Shown here in pieces: positions 26,731-35,212 of a stretch of DNA of 64,000 bases. The position numbers and the translations under genes were made by a program. This stretch comes from Neisseriaceae bacterium JH1-16 (GTDB lineage Bacteria; Pseudomonadota; Gammaproteobacteria; Burkholderiales; Chromobacteriaceae). Where the stretch lies: assembly GCA_025989215.1 (NCBI GenBank), contig JAPDNP010000002.1, forward strand, positions 372,001 through 436,000, read 5' to 3'. How positions within the stretch are numbered: the stretch's first letter is position 1; each line of letters begins with the position of its first letter. Under the pieces are notes generated by a model that was given only the letters and a program-made list of their open reading frames with translations, did no database searches and was not told the origin of the DNA.

Positions 26731-28125
26731 TCAGTAGTCGACCGCGTGCGCATTGCTCACGCGGGCCGGCTCGGCCGGCGGCATCAGCGACAGATCCGGG
26801 CCCTTTCTCAGCCAGCGGCGGGCAAAGACGAAGAACGAGGAGATCAGCACCACGAAGAAGCAGCTGAACATCACCATGCTGCCGGTGATGGCGCCCGACG
26901 AGATCGCCGAAGCGGCGTGCTCGGTGCGCAACAGCCCGTAGACCACCCAGGGCTGACGGCCCACCTCACGCACGATCCAGCCGCACTCCACCGCGATGTA
27001 CGGCAGCGGGATCGCCAGCACCCAGGCCAGCAGCAGCTTGCGTTGCGCCAGCAGCGCATCGATGCGGCCGCGCGCCTTACGGATGGCGTAGACGGTCCAG
27101 AACGCCAGCACCATGAACAGGAAACCAATGCCGGCCATGGCGCGGAAGGCGTAGTACAGCATCGGAATCATCGGCGGCTGATCGGCCACCGGGATGTCGC
27201 GCAGGCCCTTGATCTGGCCGTGCAGCGAGTGAGTCGCCAGGATGCTCAGCATGCCCGGCACTTCCAGCGACCAGTCATTGCCCTGCTTCGCGGCGTTCGG
27301 CCAAGCGATGAGCGACCAGTTCGCCCCGGTGCCTGGCGCGTTGGTTTCCCAATGCCCTTCAATCGCCGCGCCTTTGGCCGGCTGGGTCTCGAACACATCG
27401 ACGCCGCTGGAGTCGCCCAGCCAGATCTGGATCGGCGCGACGATGGCCAGGATCAGCAGGGCCAGCTTGAACGAGCGCACGAAGAACTCCGGGTTGCGGC
27501 GCTTGAGCAGGTAATAGGCCGAAATGCCGGCGACCACGACCAGGCCGGTTTCCAGCGCGGCGAACCACATGTGCGAGACGCCCCAGAACATGTCCGGGTT
27601 GAAGATGGCTTTCACATAGTCGGTCACCACCAGCTTGCCGTTGACCACGGCCACGCCCGCCGGGGTCTGCAGCCACGAGTTGGCCACCATGATCCAGAAG
27701 GCGGACAGCGAGGAACCAAGCGCGACCATACAGGTGGCGAACAGGTGCACGCCCTTGGGCACGCGGCCCCAGCCGAGCATCATGATGCCGACGAAGCCGG
27801 CCTCGAGCATGAAGGCCATGGCGCCCTCGAAGCCCAGAATGTTGCCGAAGAACTGACCGGTGTACTGCGAGAATGGTCCCCAGTTGGTGCCGAACTGGAA
27901 CTCCATCGGAATGCCGCTGACCACGCCGACGGCAAAGTTCAGCAGCAGCAGCTTGCTCCAGAAGCGCGCATGACGGTACCAGACCACGTCGCTGGTCTTG
28001 ACCCAGAGCGTTTCGACCACCACCAAAAAGGCCGACAGGCTGATGGTGAGGATCGGCCACAGTATGTGGAAGATGGCGGTCAGGGCGAACTGACCGCGGG
28101 CGAGATTAAGGGATTCGATAGGCAT
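26731..28125 (-). CDS. cydA: Cytochrome bd-type quinol oxidase subunit I (operon 2)
   Basis: A 464-residue subunit I. It shows the haem helix ARGQFALTAIFHILWP, FQFGTNWGPFSQY, FMLEAGFVGIMMLGWGRVP, VSHMWFAALETG, the short quinol loop after WLGDSSG and VGRQPWVVYGLLRT. The loop length puts it in the cyanide-insensitive type. The ATG at 28125 gives the family start MPIESLNLARGQ; a GTG three codons upstream is also possible. It starts 63 bases after the ydeP stop on the same strand, so the molybdoenzyme and the oxidase are almost certainly cotranscribed. That arrangement suggests the oxidase is the electron exit of the molybdoenzyme. Confidence 0.95.
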   Translation of the reverse strand: MPIESLNLARGQFALTAIFHILWPILTISLSAFLVVVETLWVKTSDVVWYRHARFWSKLLLLNFAVGVVSGIPMEFQFGTNWGPFSQYTGQFFGNILGFEGAMAFMLEAGFVGIMMLGWGRVPKGVHLFATCMVALGSSLSAFWIMVANSWLQTPAGVAVVNGKLVVTDYVKAIFNPDMFWGVSHMWFAALETGLVVVAGISAYYLLKRRNPEFFVRSFKLALLILAIVAPIQIWLGDSSGVDVFETQPAKGAAIEGHWETNAPGTGANWSLIAWPNAAKQGNDWSLEVPGMLSILATHSLHGQIKGLRDIPVADQPPMIPMLYYAFRAMAGIGFLFMVLAFWTVYAIRKARGRIDALLAQRKLLLAWVLAIPLPYIAVECGWIVREVGRQPWVVYGLLRTEHAASAISSGAITGSMVMFSCFFVVLISSFFVFARRWLRKGPDLSLMPPAEPARVSNAHAVDY

Positions 28126-28188
28126 ATCAATCACCAGGTTGAGCGCGGCGCCCCATCACGGAAACCGCCGCGTGATAAGCAATGCGTT

Positions 28189-30516
28189 CTAGAAGGCCGG
28201 CATGGCGACCGGTTGCGAGGAGCGATGCAGCAACACCGGAATCGACTTCGAGGTCGGGGTGTTGCAGACGTCGCCCACGCTGCCCAGCGGCACCAGCGGG
28301 TTCGTCTCCGGGTAGTAGGCGCCGATGCAGCCGCGCGGAATGTCGTACTCCACCAGGCGGAAGTAATTGGCGCGCCGCTCGATGCCGTCATCCCAGACCG
28401 TCGACATGTCGATCCAGTCGCCATTCTTGAAGCCGAGCATCGCGATGTCCGCCGGGTTGATGAACACCACCCGACGTTGGCCGAACACGCCGCGGTAGCG
28501 GTCATCCAGCGCGTAGATCGTGGTGTTGTACTGATCGTGGGAACGGGTGGTCATCAGCGTCATCAAGCGCTCGCCATAGCGCTGCTTCGCCCGCACGATC
28601 GGGGTGTCGGCCTGCACCGCGTGGACGATGAAATTCGCCTTGCCGGTGTCGGTTTCCCACTCGCGCTCGCGCGACGCGACGCGCAGGTGGAAGCCGCCCG
28701 GATGCTTGATGCGCTCGTTGTACTGCTCGAAGCCGGGCAGCACCTGCTCGATGGCATCGCGGATCTTCGCGTAGTCGCTGGCGAGATCGAGCCAGCGGAC
28801 CTTGTCGTCGCTCAGGGTGGCGTGGGCGATGTTGGCGAGAATCGCCGTTTCGGACATCAAATTCTTCGAGGCCGGTTTGTTCATCCCGTAAGAGATGTGC
28901 ACCATGCTCATCGAGTCTTCCACGGTGATCCCCTGGGCGACGCCTGCCTGCACGTCGATCTCGGTGCGGCCAAGCGTCGGCAGGATCAGCGCTTCCTTGC
29001 CATGCACCAGATGACTGCGGTTGAGCTTGGTGGTGATGTGCGCGGTCAGGTCGCAGGAGCGCAGGCCGTCGAAGGTACGCAGCGTGTCCGGCGTGGCCAT
29101 GGCGAAGTTGCCGCCGAGGCCGAGAAACACCTTCACGTGGCCCTCGATCATGTGCTCGACGGTTTCCACCACATCCAGGCCATGCTCGCGTGGCGGGGCG
29201 AAATCGAACACCTCGCCTAGGCGATCGAGGAAGGCCTCGCTCGGCTTCTCCTCGATGCCCACCGTGCGATTGCCCTGCACGTTCGAGTGGCCGCGCACCG
29301 GGCACAGGCCGGCGCCGTCTCGACCGATGTTGCCGCGCATCATCAGCAGGTTCGACAGCAGGTGCACGGTCTGCACCGAGTGCTTGTGCTGGGTGATGCC
29401 CATGCCCCAGGTCGCGATGACCCGCTTGCCGTTCGCGTAGATGCGGCCGAGGTTTTCGATCTCCTCGCGAGCCACGCCCGATTCCGACTCGAGTAGCGCC
29501 CAGTTCTCGCGGCGCAGGTCGTCGGCAAACGCCTCGAAGCCCAGGGTGTGCTCGCGGATGAAGGCCACGTCCAGCACCCGCTCGGTGCCCTTCTCCACCG
29601 CCTCGTCGTCGAGTTCGACGATGTACTTGGCCACGCCCTTGATCAGTGCGAAGTCGCCGCCGAGCTTGGGTTGAATGAAGGTCGAGGCGATCTTGGTGCT
29701 GCCCATAGTGATCATCTCGAGCGGGTGCTGCGGGCTGGTGAAGCGCTCCAAACCGCGCTCGCGCAGCGGGTTCACCGACACGATGGTGGCGCCGCGGCGC
29801 GACGCCTCGCGCAGCTCGCCCAGCATGCGTGGGTGGTTGGTGGCCGGGTTCTGCCCGAAGATGATGATGGTGTCGGCCGTCTCGAAGTCGTCGAGCGTGA
29901 CGGTGCCCTTGCCGATACCGACCGTCTTGGGCAGGCCGCGGCTGGTGGCCTCGTGGCACATATTCGAGCAGTCGGGGAAGTTGTTGGTGCCGAACATGCG
30001 CACGAACAGCTGGTAGAGGAAGGCCGCCTCGTTGCTGGCGCGGCCCGACGTGTAGAACGCGGCCTGGTTGGGCGACGGCAGCTTGTTCAGGTGCTTGGCG
30101 ATCAGCGCGAAGGCCTGGTCCCAGTCGATCGGCCGGTACTTGTCGGTCAGCGGGTCGTAGACCATCGGGTCGGTCAGCCGACCGTGCTGCTCCAGCTCGT
30201 AGTCGGTCTGCTTCATCAGTTCTTCGACGGTGTGCTCGGCGAAAAACTCTGGCGTCACCCGCTTGGTGGTCGCCTCGGCCGCCACGGCTTTGACGCCGTT
30301 TTCGCAAAATTCAAACGTGGAGGCATGCTGGCGATCCGGCCAGGCACAACCAGGACAGTCAAACCCATCAGGCTGGTTCTGTTTGAATAGCGTACGGTAA
30401 CTGCCACCCGCAACACGCTCCTTGATCAGATTGATCGCAACATACTTCAGAGCCCCCCAACCTGCGGCTGGGTGATGGTAAGGCTCGATTTTGCCGGGGG
30501 CTTTCGACTTGTCCAT
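28189..30516 (-). CDS. FdhF/YdeP-type molybdopterin oxidoreductase (copy 2), with cydAB
   Basis: A 775-residue bis-MGD enzyme, paralogue of the protein at 8267-10546. It keeps CPGCAWPD and FCENG, the Mo-ligand loop CSNMCHEATS, GQNPATNHPRML, CPVRGHSNVQGNRTVG and TTRSHDQYNTTIYALDDRYRG. GGAAG seven bases before the ATG fixes the start. It has no Tat signal, so it should be cytoplasmic, and it has no partner subunits of the usual respiratory FDH type. It leads the operon with cydA and cydB and has an operator half pair about 105-140 bases upstream. FdhD (17.8 kb) and MoaA (21.7 kb) are its likely maturation partners. Substrate is not known. Confidence 0.92.
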   Translation of the reverse strand: MDKSKAPGKIEPYHHPAAGWGALKYVAINLIKERVAGGSYRTLFKQNQPDGFDCPGCAWPDRQHASTFEFCENGVKAVAAEATTKRVTPEFFAEHTVEELMKQTDYELEQHGRLTDPMVYDPLTDKYRPIDWDQAFALIAKHLNKLPSPNQAAFYTSGRASNEAAFLYQLFVRMFGTNNFPDCSNMCHEATSRGLPKTVGIGKGTVTLDDFETADTIIIFGQNPATNHPRMLGELREASRRGATIVSVNPLRERGLERFTSPQHPLEMITMGSTKIASTFIQPKLGGDFALIKGVAKYIVELDDEAVEKGTERVLDVAFIREHTLGFEAFADDLRRENWALLESESGVAREEIENLGRIYANGKRVIATWGMGITQHKHSVQTVHLLSNLLMMRGNIGRDGAGLCPVRGHSNVQGNRTVGIEEKPSEAFLDRLGEVFDFAPPREHGLDVVETVEHMIEGHVKVFLGLGGNFAMATPDTLRTFDGLRSCDLTAHITTKLNRSHLVHGKEALILPTLGRTEIDVQAGVAQGITVEDSMSMVHISYGMNKPASKNLMSETAILANIAHATLSDDKVRWLDLASDYAKIRDAIEQVLPGFEQYNERIKHPGGFHLRVASREREWETDTGKANFIVHAVQADTPIVRAKQRYGERLMTLMTTRSHDQYNTTIYALDDRYRGVFGQRRVVFINPADIAMLGFKNGDWIDMSTVWDDGIERRANYFRLVEYDIPRGCIGAYYPETNPLVPLGSVGDVCNTPTSKSIPVLLHRSSQPVAMPAF

Positions 30517-30782
30517 GGTCTTGCTTCCATAATCTGCGCGTCTGCAGACACCCGGGGATCGGGCCCTGCTCTGCGGCGTTTTGGGTTAGCAAGAGGTTAA
30601 AAGCAAAGGAAAAGCCGGGGGGTGCACAAAAAATGACGCCAGGTAAGAGTACAGTTTGACCTTCGTCTAGGGTTAGCCCGAACGGTGTTCAGATGGACAA
30701 TCCCAAGGGGTCGTAGACAATTTCCCACCTCACTCCGGGGCCCGTTCGGAGGTCATAGGTCGGTACGTAATGGCTCAGCGCC
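30517..30782. other. Promoter region of the ydeP-cydAB operon
   Basis: Non-coding stretch with the operator at 30618-30656. No other element was identified. Confidence 0.5.
30618..30656 (-). promoter_or_regulatory. MocR-type operator D (upstream of ydeP-cydAB)
   Basis: On the minus strand AACTGTACTCTTAC (30643-30656), almost identical to the site before the MocR gene. A degenerate second half TTTTGTGCACCCCC lies 25 bp downstream (30618-30631), keeping only the TGTGC core. Confidence 0.65.
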
Positions 30783-30990
30783 GATAGCGGTCCAGGTGGA
30801 TGCGTGTCAAGGCATCCACTCGCAGCACACCGCGGCGGAAGGTTCGCTGCGCCTGCTGGTTGTGCTCAATGACGGACCGATGGTAGAAAGCGTGCTGCTG
30901 CCGCGGGGCGGTCTATGCGTGTCCAGCCACGGTAGGATGCACCTTCTGCATGTGACAGCGGCACGAGCGCTATCGAGTAGCGCTGGACTG
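30783..30990 (+). pseudogene. RlmN-like radical SAM methyltransferase fragment
   Basis: One frame reads GSLRLLVVLNDGPMVESVLLPRGGLCVSS, a typical RlmN-family segment just before the radical SAM cysteines. A frameshift follows and the neighbouring frame gives VGCTFCM then a stop, the second half of the C-x3-C-x2-C motif. No catalytic domain remains on either side. It is a gene fragment stranded between the molybdoenzyme operon and the integrated element. Confidence 0.6.
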
Positions 30991-31264
30991 GGTTTCCGGG
31001 GCGGGTAATGGCGACTGCACCGAGGCCTTTAATCTTTCAGCGCCTTTTGGCATGTCGTCCCGACACGGTCTTTCAGCTCACTCTCCAAGCGATTAACACA
31101 AGCGAGATCACCCTGCCCGCAAACTGAATCGCCCCCGCCTTTCCCGGCTTGCTGTACTCTACGCGCAGTAAACAAGAACCCGCGGCTGAAGCAGTACATG
31201 CGCTTCCAAGAACTCTACCAATCCCTCGCCGCAATCGGTGCCTGCCCCCCTTGGGTCTCACGGT

Positions 31265-31921
31265 TTAGTGCCTGCTAGCCCCAAAGCCGTGACGACCATT
31301 CCCATATTGCTTGGTCGCTGACTTGCACAGGTAGCTAGCCCTGTAGAAGAACGCCTCGATGCCCAGATCCTCTCTCCGCCGAAGCTTATAACTCGAATTG
31401 GGTGGTATCTCGACCAAGCCGCTCACCTCCTCGCCTGACAGCCCCAAAGCACTCGCCCACGCCTCGTGAAGGTCGTTGAACAGGTTGTTCCGCCCGATCT
31501 CAAACCTTCCTAACGTATTGAACGCATCGTTGTTAAGTAGGATGGCCACGTGGTAATGAGGCCTCCCATGCCCGCCGACCTCCCTCGTCCAGACATACCG
31601 TACTGTGCTGTCGTGAGCGTACCGGTTCGCCGCGCGTGCCCTCTTGCGGTTGTGCTTGACCTTCGCCTTGAGCGAGTCGATGAAACGCCTCATGACCTTG
31701 CTCGTGTATACCTCCTCTGAAAGATCACAGCCCGTAGGAAACCGTAGATCCACTCTGAAAGCAAAGACACGAGCGTACTGCTCAAGAGCACGATTGACCG
31801 TCTGATACAGGCGCTCCAGGTACTCACGAATGAAGGGACCCTTCTCGGTCTGAATAGGTAGCCCCTGATATGTCTCGCAATTGAGAAGGGTAAGATTGGT
31901 ATTGCTTGGATGACGAATCAT
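31265..31921 (-). CDS. YagK/YfjJ-like (inovirus Gp2-type) protein
   Basis: A 218-residue protein of the family found in P4-like prophages and filamentous phage satellites. The key block is REVGGHGRPHYHVAILLNNDAFNTLGRF, whose HxH pattern resembles the HUH metal site of rolling-circle replication proteins. DLHEAWASALGL and a C-terminal FYRASYLCKSATK follow, also typical of the family. It is probably a replication-associated protein of the element, though no family member is well characterised biochemically. It is the last gene of the minus-strand AlpA side. The 420-bp AT-rich gap upstream of it contains a 39-bp palindrome. Confidence 0.75.
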   Translation of the reverse strand: MIRHPSNTNLTLLNCETYQGLPIQTEKGPFIREYLERLYQTVNRALEQYARVFAFRVDLRFPTGCDLSEEVYTSKVMRRFIDSLKAKVKHNRKRARAANRYAHDSTVRYVWTREVGGHGRPHYHVAILLNNDAFNTLGRFEIGRNNLFNDLHEAWASALGLSGEEVSGLVEIPPNSSYKLRRREDLGIEAFFYRASYLCKSATKQYGNGRHGFGASRH

Positions 31922-32342
31922 GCTGCACTCCTGTTCTGAGATTCATACTCTCAGCGCAGTGAGTATTTTTTAACCTTGCTTAATTGATTTTCACGAAAGC
32001 ACTTACACTTATCTTCTCCATCTGATGCTGTGCAGCACCACACATCAATTAAGCCAAGCTTGATTAGGCCAATAATTGCATTCCCCACACCTTCCCTCGC
32101 CAAGCATGTACAACACAAGAAAGCAGTAATACTTCAACCCCACTACACTACAAAATAAAAAACATAAAACATACTACCAATACCGAAATGACCATCCCCT
32201 GCATCCAGTCATTGCGATCAATAATTTATGCAAAAAAATAATCTTTCCGAAAAAAATAAAGCTCTGATTAAATATCATGCCCGACTCAGTCGGGCATGAT
32301 ATTTAACTCCGTGCTGCCAGTGCCAATTAACCTCTCATCGCC
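31922..32342. other. AT-rich non-coding region of the integrated element
   Basis: About 420 bp, far richer in A and T than its surroundings, with A runs and no reading frame. It includes the long palindrome at 32268-32306. A replication origin of the element is a reasonable guess because the neighbouring gene looks Rep-like. Confidence 0.45.
32268..32306. repeat. 39-bp perfect palindrome
   Basis: Two 19-base arms pair without mismatch around a single central C: the left arm begins TTAAATATCATGCCC and the right arm ends GGGCATGATATTTAA. It lies 37 bases after the AlpA stop. It can form a strong hairpin, as a terminator for AlpA or a cruciform or nick-site structure for the element. There is no T run directly after it on the minus strand. 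Confidence 0.9.
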
Positions 32343-32528
32343 TCATTGTTCATCACGCGCTCCTACCCTCATCAATATCCAACCTTGAACCTCGCTCTCC
32401 AACCAGCCCACACAACGATCGCCTAATGGCACTGGTTTTGGGAACCTCTCCTCTGCAATGAACTTGTAAATCGTTGATCTGGCCAGGCCAGTCACATCGA
32501 TAACTTGTTTCAGGCGAAGTATTTTCAT
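32343..32528 (-). CDS. alpA: AlpA-family phage/element regulator
   Basis: A 61-residue MerR-like helix-turn-helix protein of the AlpA family: MKILRLKQVIDVTGLARSTIYKFI, then ERFPKPVPLGDRCVGWLESEVQGWI. AlpA proteins switch excision genes of P4-type elements. The ATG at 32528 has AAGGA seven bases upstream. It shares the element with the integrase at 34022-35212. The position, downstream of a 530-bp gap and before the Rep-like gene, fits an early operon. Confidence 0.9.
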   Translation of the reverse strand: MKILRLKQVIDVTGLARSTIYKFIAEERFPKPVPLGDRCVGWLESEVQGWILMRVGARDEQ

Positions 32529-33059
32529 GATCATTTCCTTTGCATTGGTCCAGATCATGGAAGCACCTGGTAAATTTTTACGGAGAGGCAGCACGCCCCC
32601 AAACAGAATGCTATTGCCCAGCAAACGTCCGTCCTACAAATCCCTATTGCACCTTGAACACTCAATCTGCCTCCACCGGCACGTGTCATAGACATGACAG
32701 GCAGACGATCAGAGGGGGACTTCCTAGTGGAGCCATGCTGAAGTAAGCATCACAAATTCAGAGCACAGGGGACGACCAAGCCCCAGACGGGAGCGTTGTT
32801 GGTTGTTGACTACCAGGCGGCGATACTTGATTATCTCGTTGGCATTATGAAGAAGGAAGGCGTATAACCCTTTAAACATAAGGAATACTCCGTTACCACA
32901 CACTCTAAAATCAGAGTAGAACAAGGCAAGAATCACGCATGAACAACTCATTAATCTCCATAGGACTCTTCTAGAGACAACATAGAGTTCATGGTGCTGA
33001 ATTCAATATCGCTATCGTTTTGTCGATTTTATATAACTAAATGGAATTAAGGATTGGCC
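32529..33059. other. Intergenic between divergent element genes
   Basis: About 530 bp between alpA and the unknown gene at 33060. It likely holds both promoters. No protein-like frame or RNA was recognised. Confidence 0.4.
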
Positions 33060-33917
33060 ATGGCAATCATCGATGAAAATCGACTTACCAAAGCACTCGG
33101 TGTCAGACGCGTTGATAAGCGGTTCGAGAGTTGGTTATGGTTATTTTTGAATTACCACAGAGCAGGCTTGAGTCCCGATCATTTCGACAGCTCAATTGCA
33201 AGGGATGATATGGCGGAGTTCATTTCGATTAACCCCGATCTGAAGAACCACATTAAGTTCGAAAAAAACAAGGCGCTCGTTCCAGATGAAAACTTAAAGT
33301 GGATCACACAAAGCGAGCGGCAGTGCGATTGGTTAATGCGGCAATTAGATGCTGCAACAGGTCCATTCCTCTCTACTTTTCCTCAACGGTTACAAGGGCG
33401 AGATAGGATTGTTGCCAGAATTGATTGGTGGAATGAAAGCATCGATCGTAAAGTACGAAAACTAGACAATCTTAAATTTGATTGGGGTCAATACACCCAG
33501 CAAGACTATATTTTCAATTGGTTCAAGGGCGAAGATGAACGAGCCAAGTGCGAACTGGCTTGGGAGTGGATGAATAAGCACAAACCTACTCTTATAAAAT
33601 ATCAAACCCCATTTAAACAGTATGATGAGGTAATTATTTATTTTGACCGCTCTGAATTTAAGGAAGAAGAAAAGGCCTTTTACGTTGACAAGATCAAAAG
33701 ACGCTGGAGTCAGCAACGGTACCGTGAAAATCTATCCGGAAAGAAACAATACAATTTCATTCTCTCCGACAGTGCCATCCAAGCACTAGACAAGATCGCA
33801 ATAAAACACGATCTAAAGCGGCCACAAATCTTAGAAATACTGATAAAAATGGAGGCGGAACATGGGAAATACGTACCAGAAAAGCTCAGGCAGATTGGCC
33901 TCATCGACTCTATTTAA
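33060..33917 (+). CDS. Unknown cargo protein of the integrated element, with RHH-like C-terminus
   Basis: A 285-residue protein I cannot assign. The first 220 residues are rich in Trp, Lys and Asp (RFESWLWLFLNYHRAGLS, IDWWNESIDRK, WFKGEDERAKCELAWEWM) with no membrane helix. The last 60 residues look like a ribbon-helix-helix unit: a strand YNFILSDS, then helices AIQALDKIAIKHDL and RPQILEILIKMEAEHG. That suggests a DNA-binding or oligomerising tail. AAGGA stands six bases before ATG 33060. It is the only plus-strand gene of the element, is strongly AT-rich, and sits where P4-like elements carry accessory genes, often phage defence. A defence role is possible but not shown. Confidence 0.7.
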   Translation: MAIIDENRLTKALGVRRVDKRFESWLWLFLNYHRAGLSPDHFDSSIARDDMAEFISINPDLKNHIKFEKNKALVPDENLKWITQSERQCDWLMRQLDAATGPFLSTFPQRLQGRDRIVARIDWWNESIDRKVRKLDNLKFDWGQYTQQDYIFNWFKGEDERAKCELAWEWMNKHKPTLIKYQTPFKQYDEVIIYFDRSEFKEEEKAFYVDKIKRRWSQQRYRENLSGKKQYNFILSDSAIQALDKIAIKHDLKRPQILEILIKMEAEHGKYVPEKLRQIGLIDSI

Positions 33918-33942
33918 AAAATTTGATCACTGAAAAAGCGAA

Positions 33943-33991
33943 AACGCCGGAGCCCTTCTCTCTCGTCTCGAAAGGAGAAGACTACGGCGTT
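33943..33991. terminator. Hairpin between convergent genes
   Basis: Outer arms AACGCCG and CGGCGTT and inner arms CTTCTC and GAGAAG form a long stem between the unknown gene and the integrase stop. No T run. Confidence 0.6.
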
Positions 33992-34021
33992 AACGGACTT
34001 ATTTATGCCCTCTGGATAGAC

Positions 34022-35212
34022 TCACCTGTTTGACACCTCCCCCCGCTGCACCTCCAAAAAATCTGCCCACCACTGCATCATGCGCCTTCTCTCTTCCAGA
34101 TATTCGGCGCGGTGATAGGCCGCACGCACCTTGTTGCGCTCCGCGTGCGCGAGCTGGCGTTCGATCACGTCGGGGTCGAACCCTTCTTCATTCAACACTG
34201 TCGATGCCAACGCACGGAAGCCGTGTGGCGTGGCGGTACCCTTGTACCCCATCCGGCCTAACGCATAGCTCAAGGTGTTTTCAGACATCGGCTTGTCGTG
34301 GTCGGTCTGAGCTGGGAACAGCAGCGCACTGCGTCCGGTCAACGGCCGCAATTCTTCCAGCAAAGCGAGCGCCTGTCGCGACAGCGGCACCAGATGCGGG
34401 GCACGCATCTTCATTCGCTCGGCAGGGATACGCCACTCGGCGCGCTCAATGTTGAACTCGTCCCAACGCGCCGCCCGCAATTCACCCGGGCGGACAAAGG
34501 TCAGGATCAGCAGATGCATGGCAATCCGAGTTGGAAAGAGTAGTGGCTCGGCCTCCAGTCGGCGGTAGAACTCTGGAAGCTCACTGCGTGGCATGGCAGG
34601 GCGATGCTCGACCTTAGCTGCTCTCAGGGCACCACTCAAATCAGCCGCCGGGTTGTACTCGGCTCGACCAGTCTGGATGGCGTAACGCATGATGGCGCTA
34701 ATACGCTGCAGGACGCGGCCTGCCGTATCCACCGCCCCACGCTTCTCTATTTTGCGTACCGTCTCAAGAATCAGCGGAGCGGCTAGGTCAGCAACAGGTA
34801 TCCTCCCTAGGGCCGAGAAGGCATCTGCTTCCAGCGATTCGAGAACCCGCGCCGCGTGGTCTTCGCTCCAGCGTGGCAGCTCTTTGGCGTGCCATTCACG
34901 GGCAATTATCTCGAAGGCATTAGCCGCAGCGGTCTTCGCGGTGGCCTTAGCGACTTTCTTCTCATGCCCGGGGTTTAGTCCCTCATCAAGCTGCCGGCGG
35001 GCCTGAGCCGCCTTCTCGCGCGCCTCGGCCAGCGTTACTGCGGGATACTTGCCCAATGCAAGCTTGCCCGGCTTGCCGGCGAAACGATAGCGGAATAGCC
35101 ATCGTTTACCGCCCGCAGGTGTGACCTCGAGGAACAGGCTGCCGCCGTCGGGCATGTGATAGGACTTGTCTAGTGGCTTGGCTTGCCGGATCGCCAGGTC
35201 GGTCAAGGGCAT
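34022..35212 (-). CDS. int: P4-type tyrosine integrase
   Basis: A 396-residue integrase with an N-terminal DUF4102 arm-binding domain (MPLTDLAIRQAKPLDKSY, DGGSLFLEVTPAGGKRW, LGKYPAVTLAEAREKA), a core-binding domain and the catalytic domain. The active site includes Arg in TFVRPGELRAARWDE, HGFR in TPHGFRALAST and the final Tyr in AERNKVRAAYHRAEY. It looks intact. It points away from tRNA-Leu at 35740-35824, whose 3' end is the likely attachment site. Four 10-11-base repeats between the two are probable arm sites. Confidence 0.95.
   Translation of the reverse strand: MPLTDLAIRQAKPLDKSYHMPDGGSLFLEVTPAGGKRWLFRYRFAGKPGKLALGKYPAVTLAEAREKAAQARRQLDEGLNPGHEKKVAKATAKTAAANAFEIIAREWHAKELPRWSEDHAARVLESLEADAFSALGRIPVADLAAPLILETVRKIEKRGAVDTAGRVLQRISAIMRYAIQTGRAEYNPAADLSGALRAAKVEHRPAMPRSELPEFYRRLEAEPLLFPTRIAMHLLILTFVRPGELRAARWDEFNIERAEWRIPAERMKMRAPHLVPLSRQALALLEELRPLTGRSALLFPAQTDHDKPMSENTLSYALGRMGYKGTATPHGFRALASTVLNEEGFDPDVIERQLAHAERNKVRAAYHRAEYLEERRRMMQWWADFLEVQRGEVSNR

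Noticed and set aside
26746-29220. Open frame of 824 codons on the plus strand, opposite cydA and ydeP (operon 2)
   Set aside because: Rich in His, Arg, Asp and Gln with no family feature; it is the complement of high-GC coding DNA on the minus strand.
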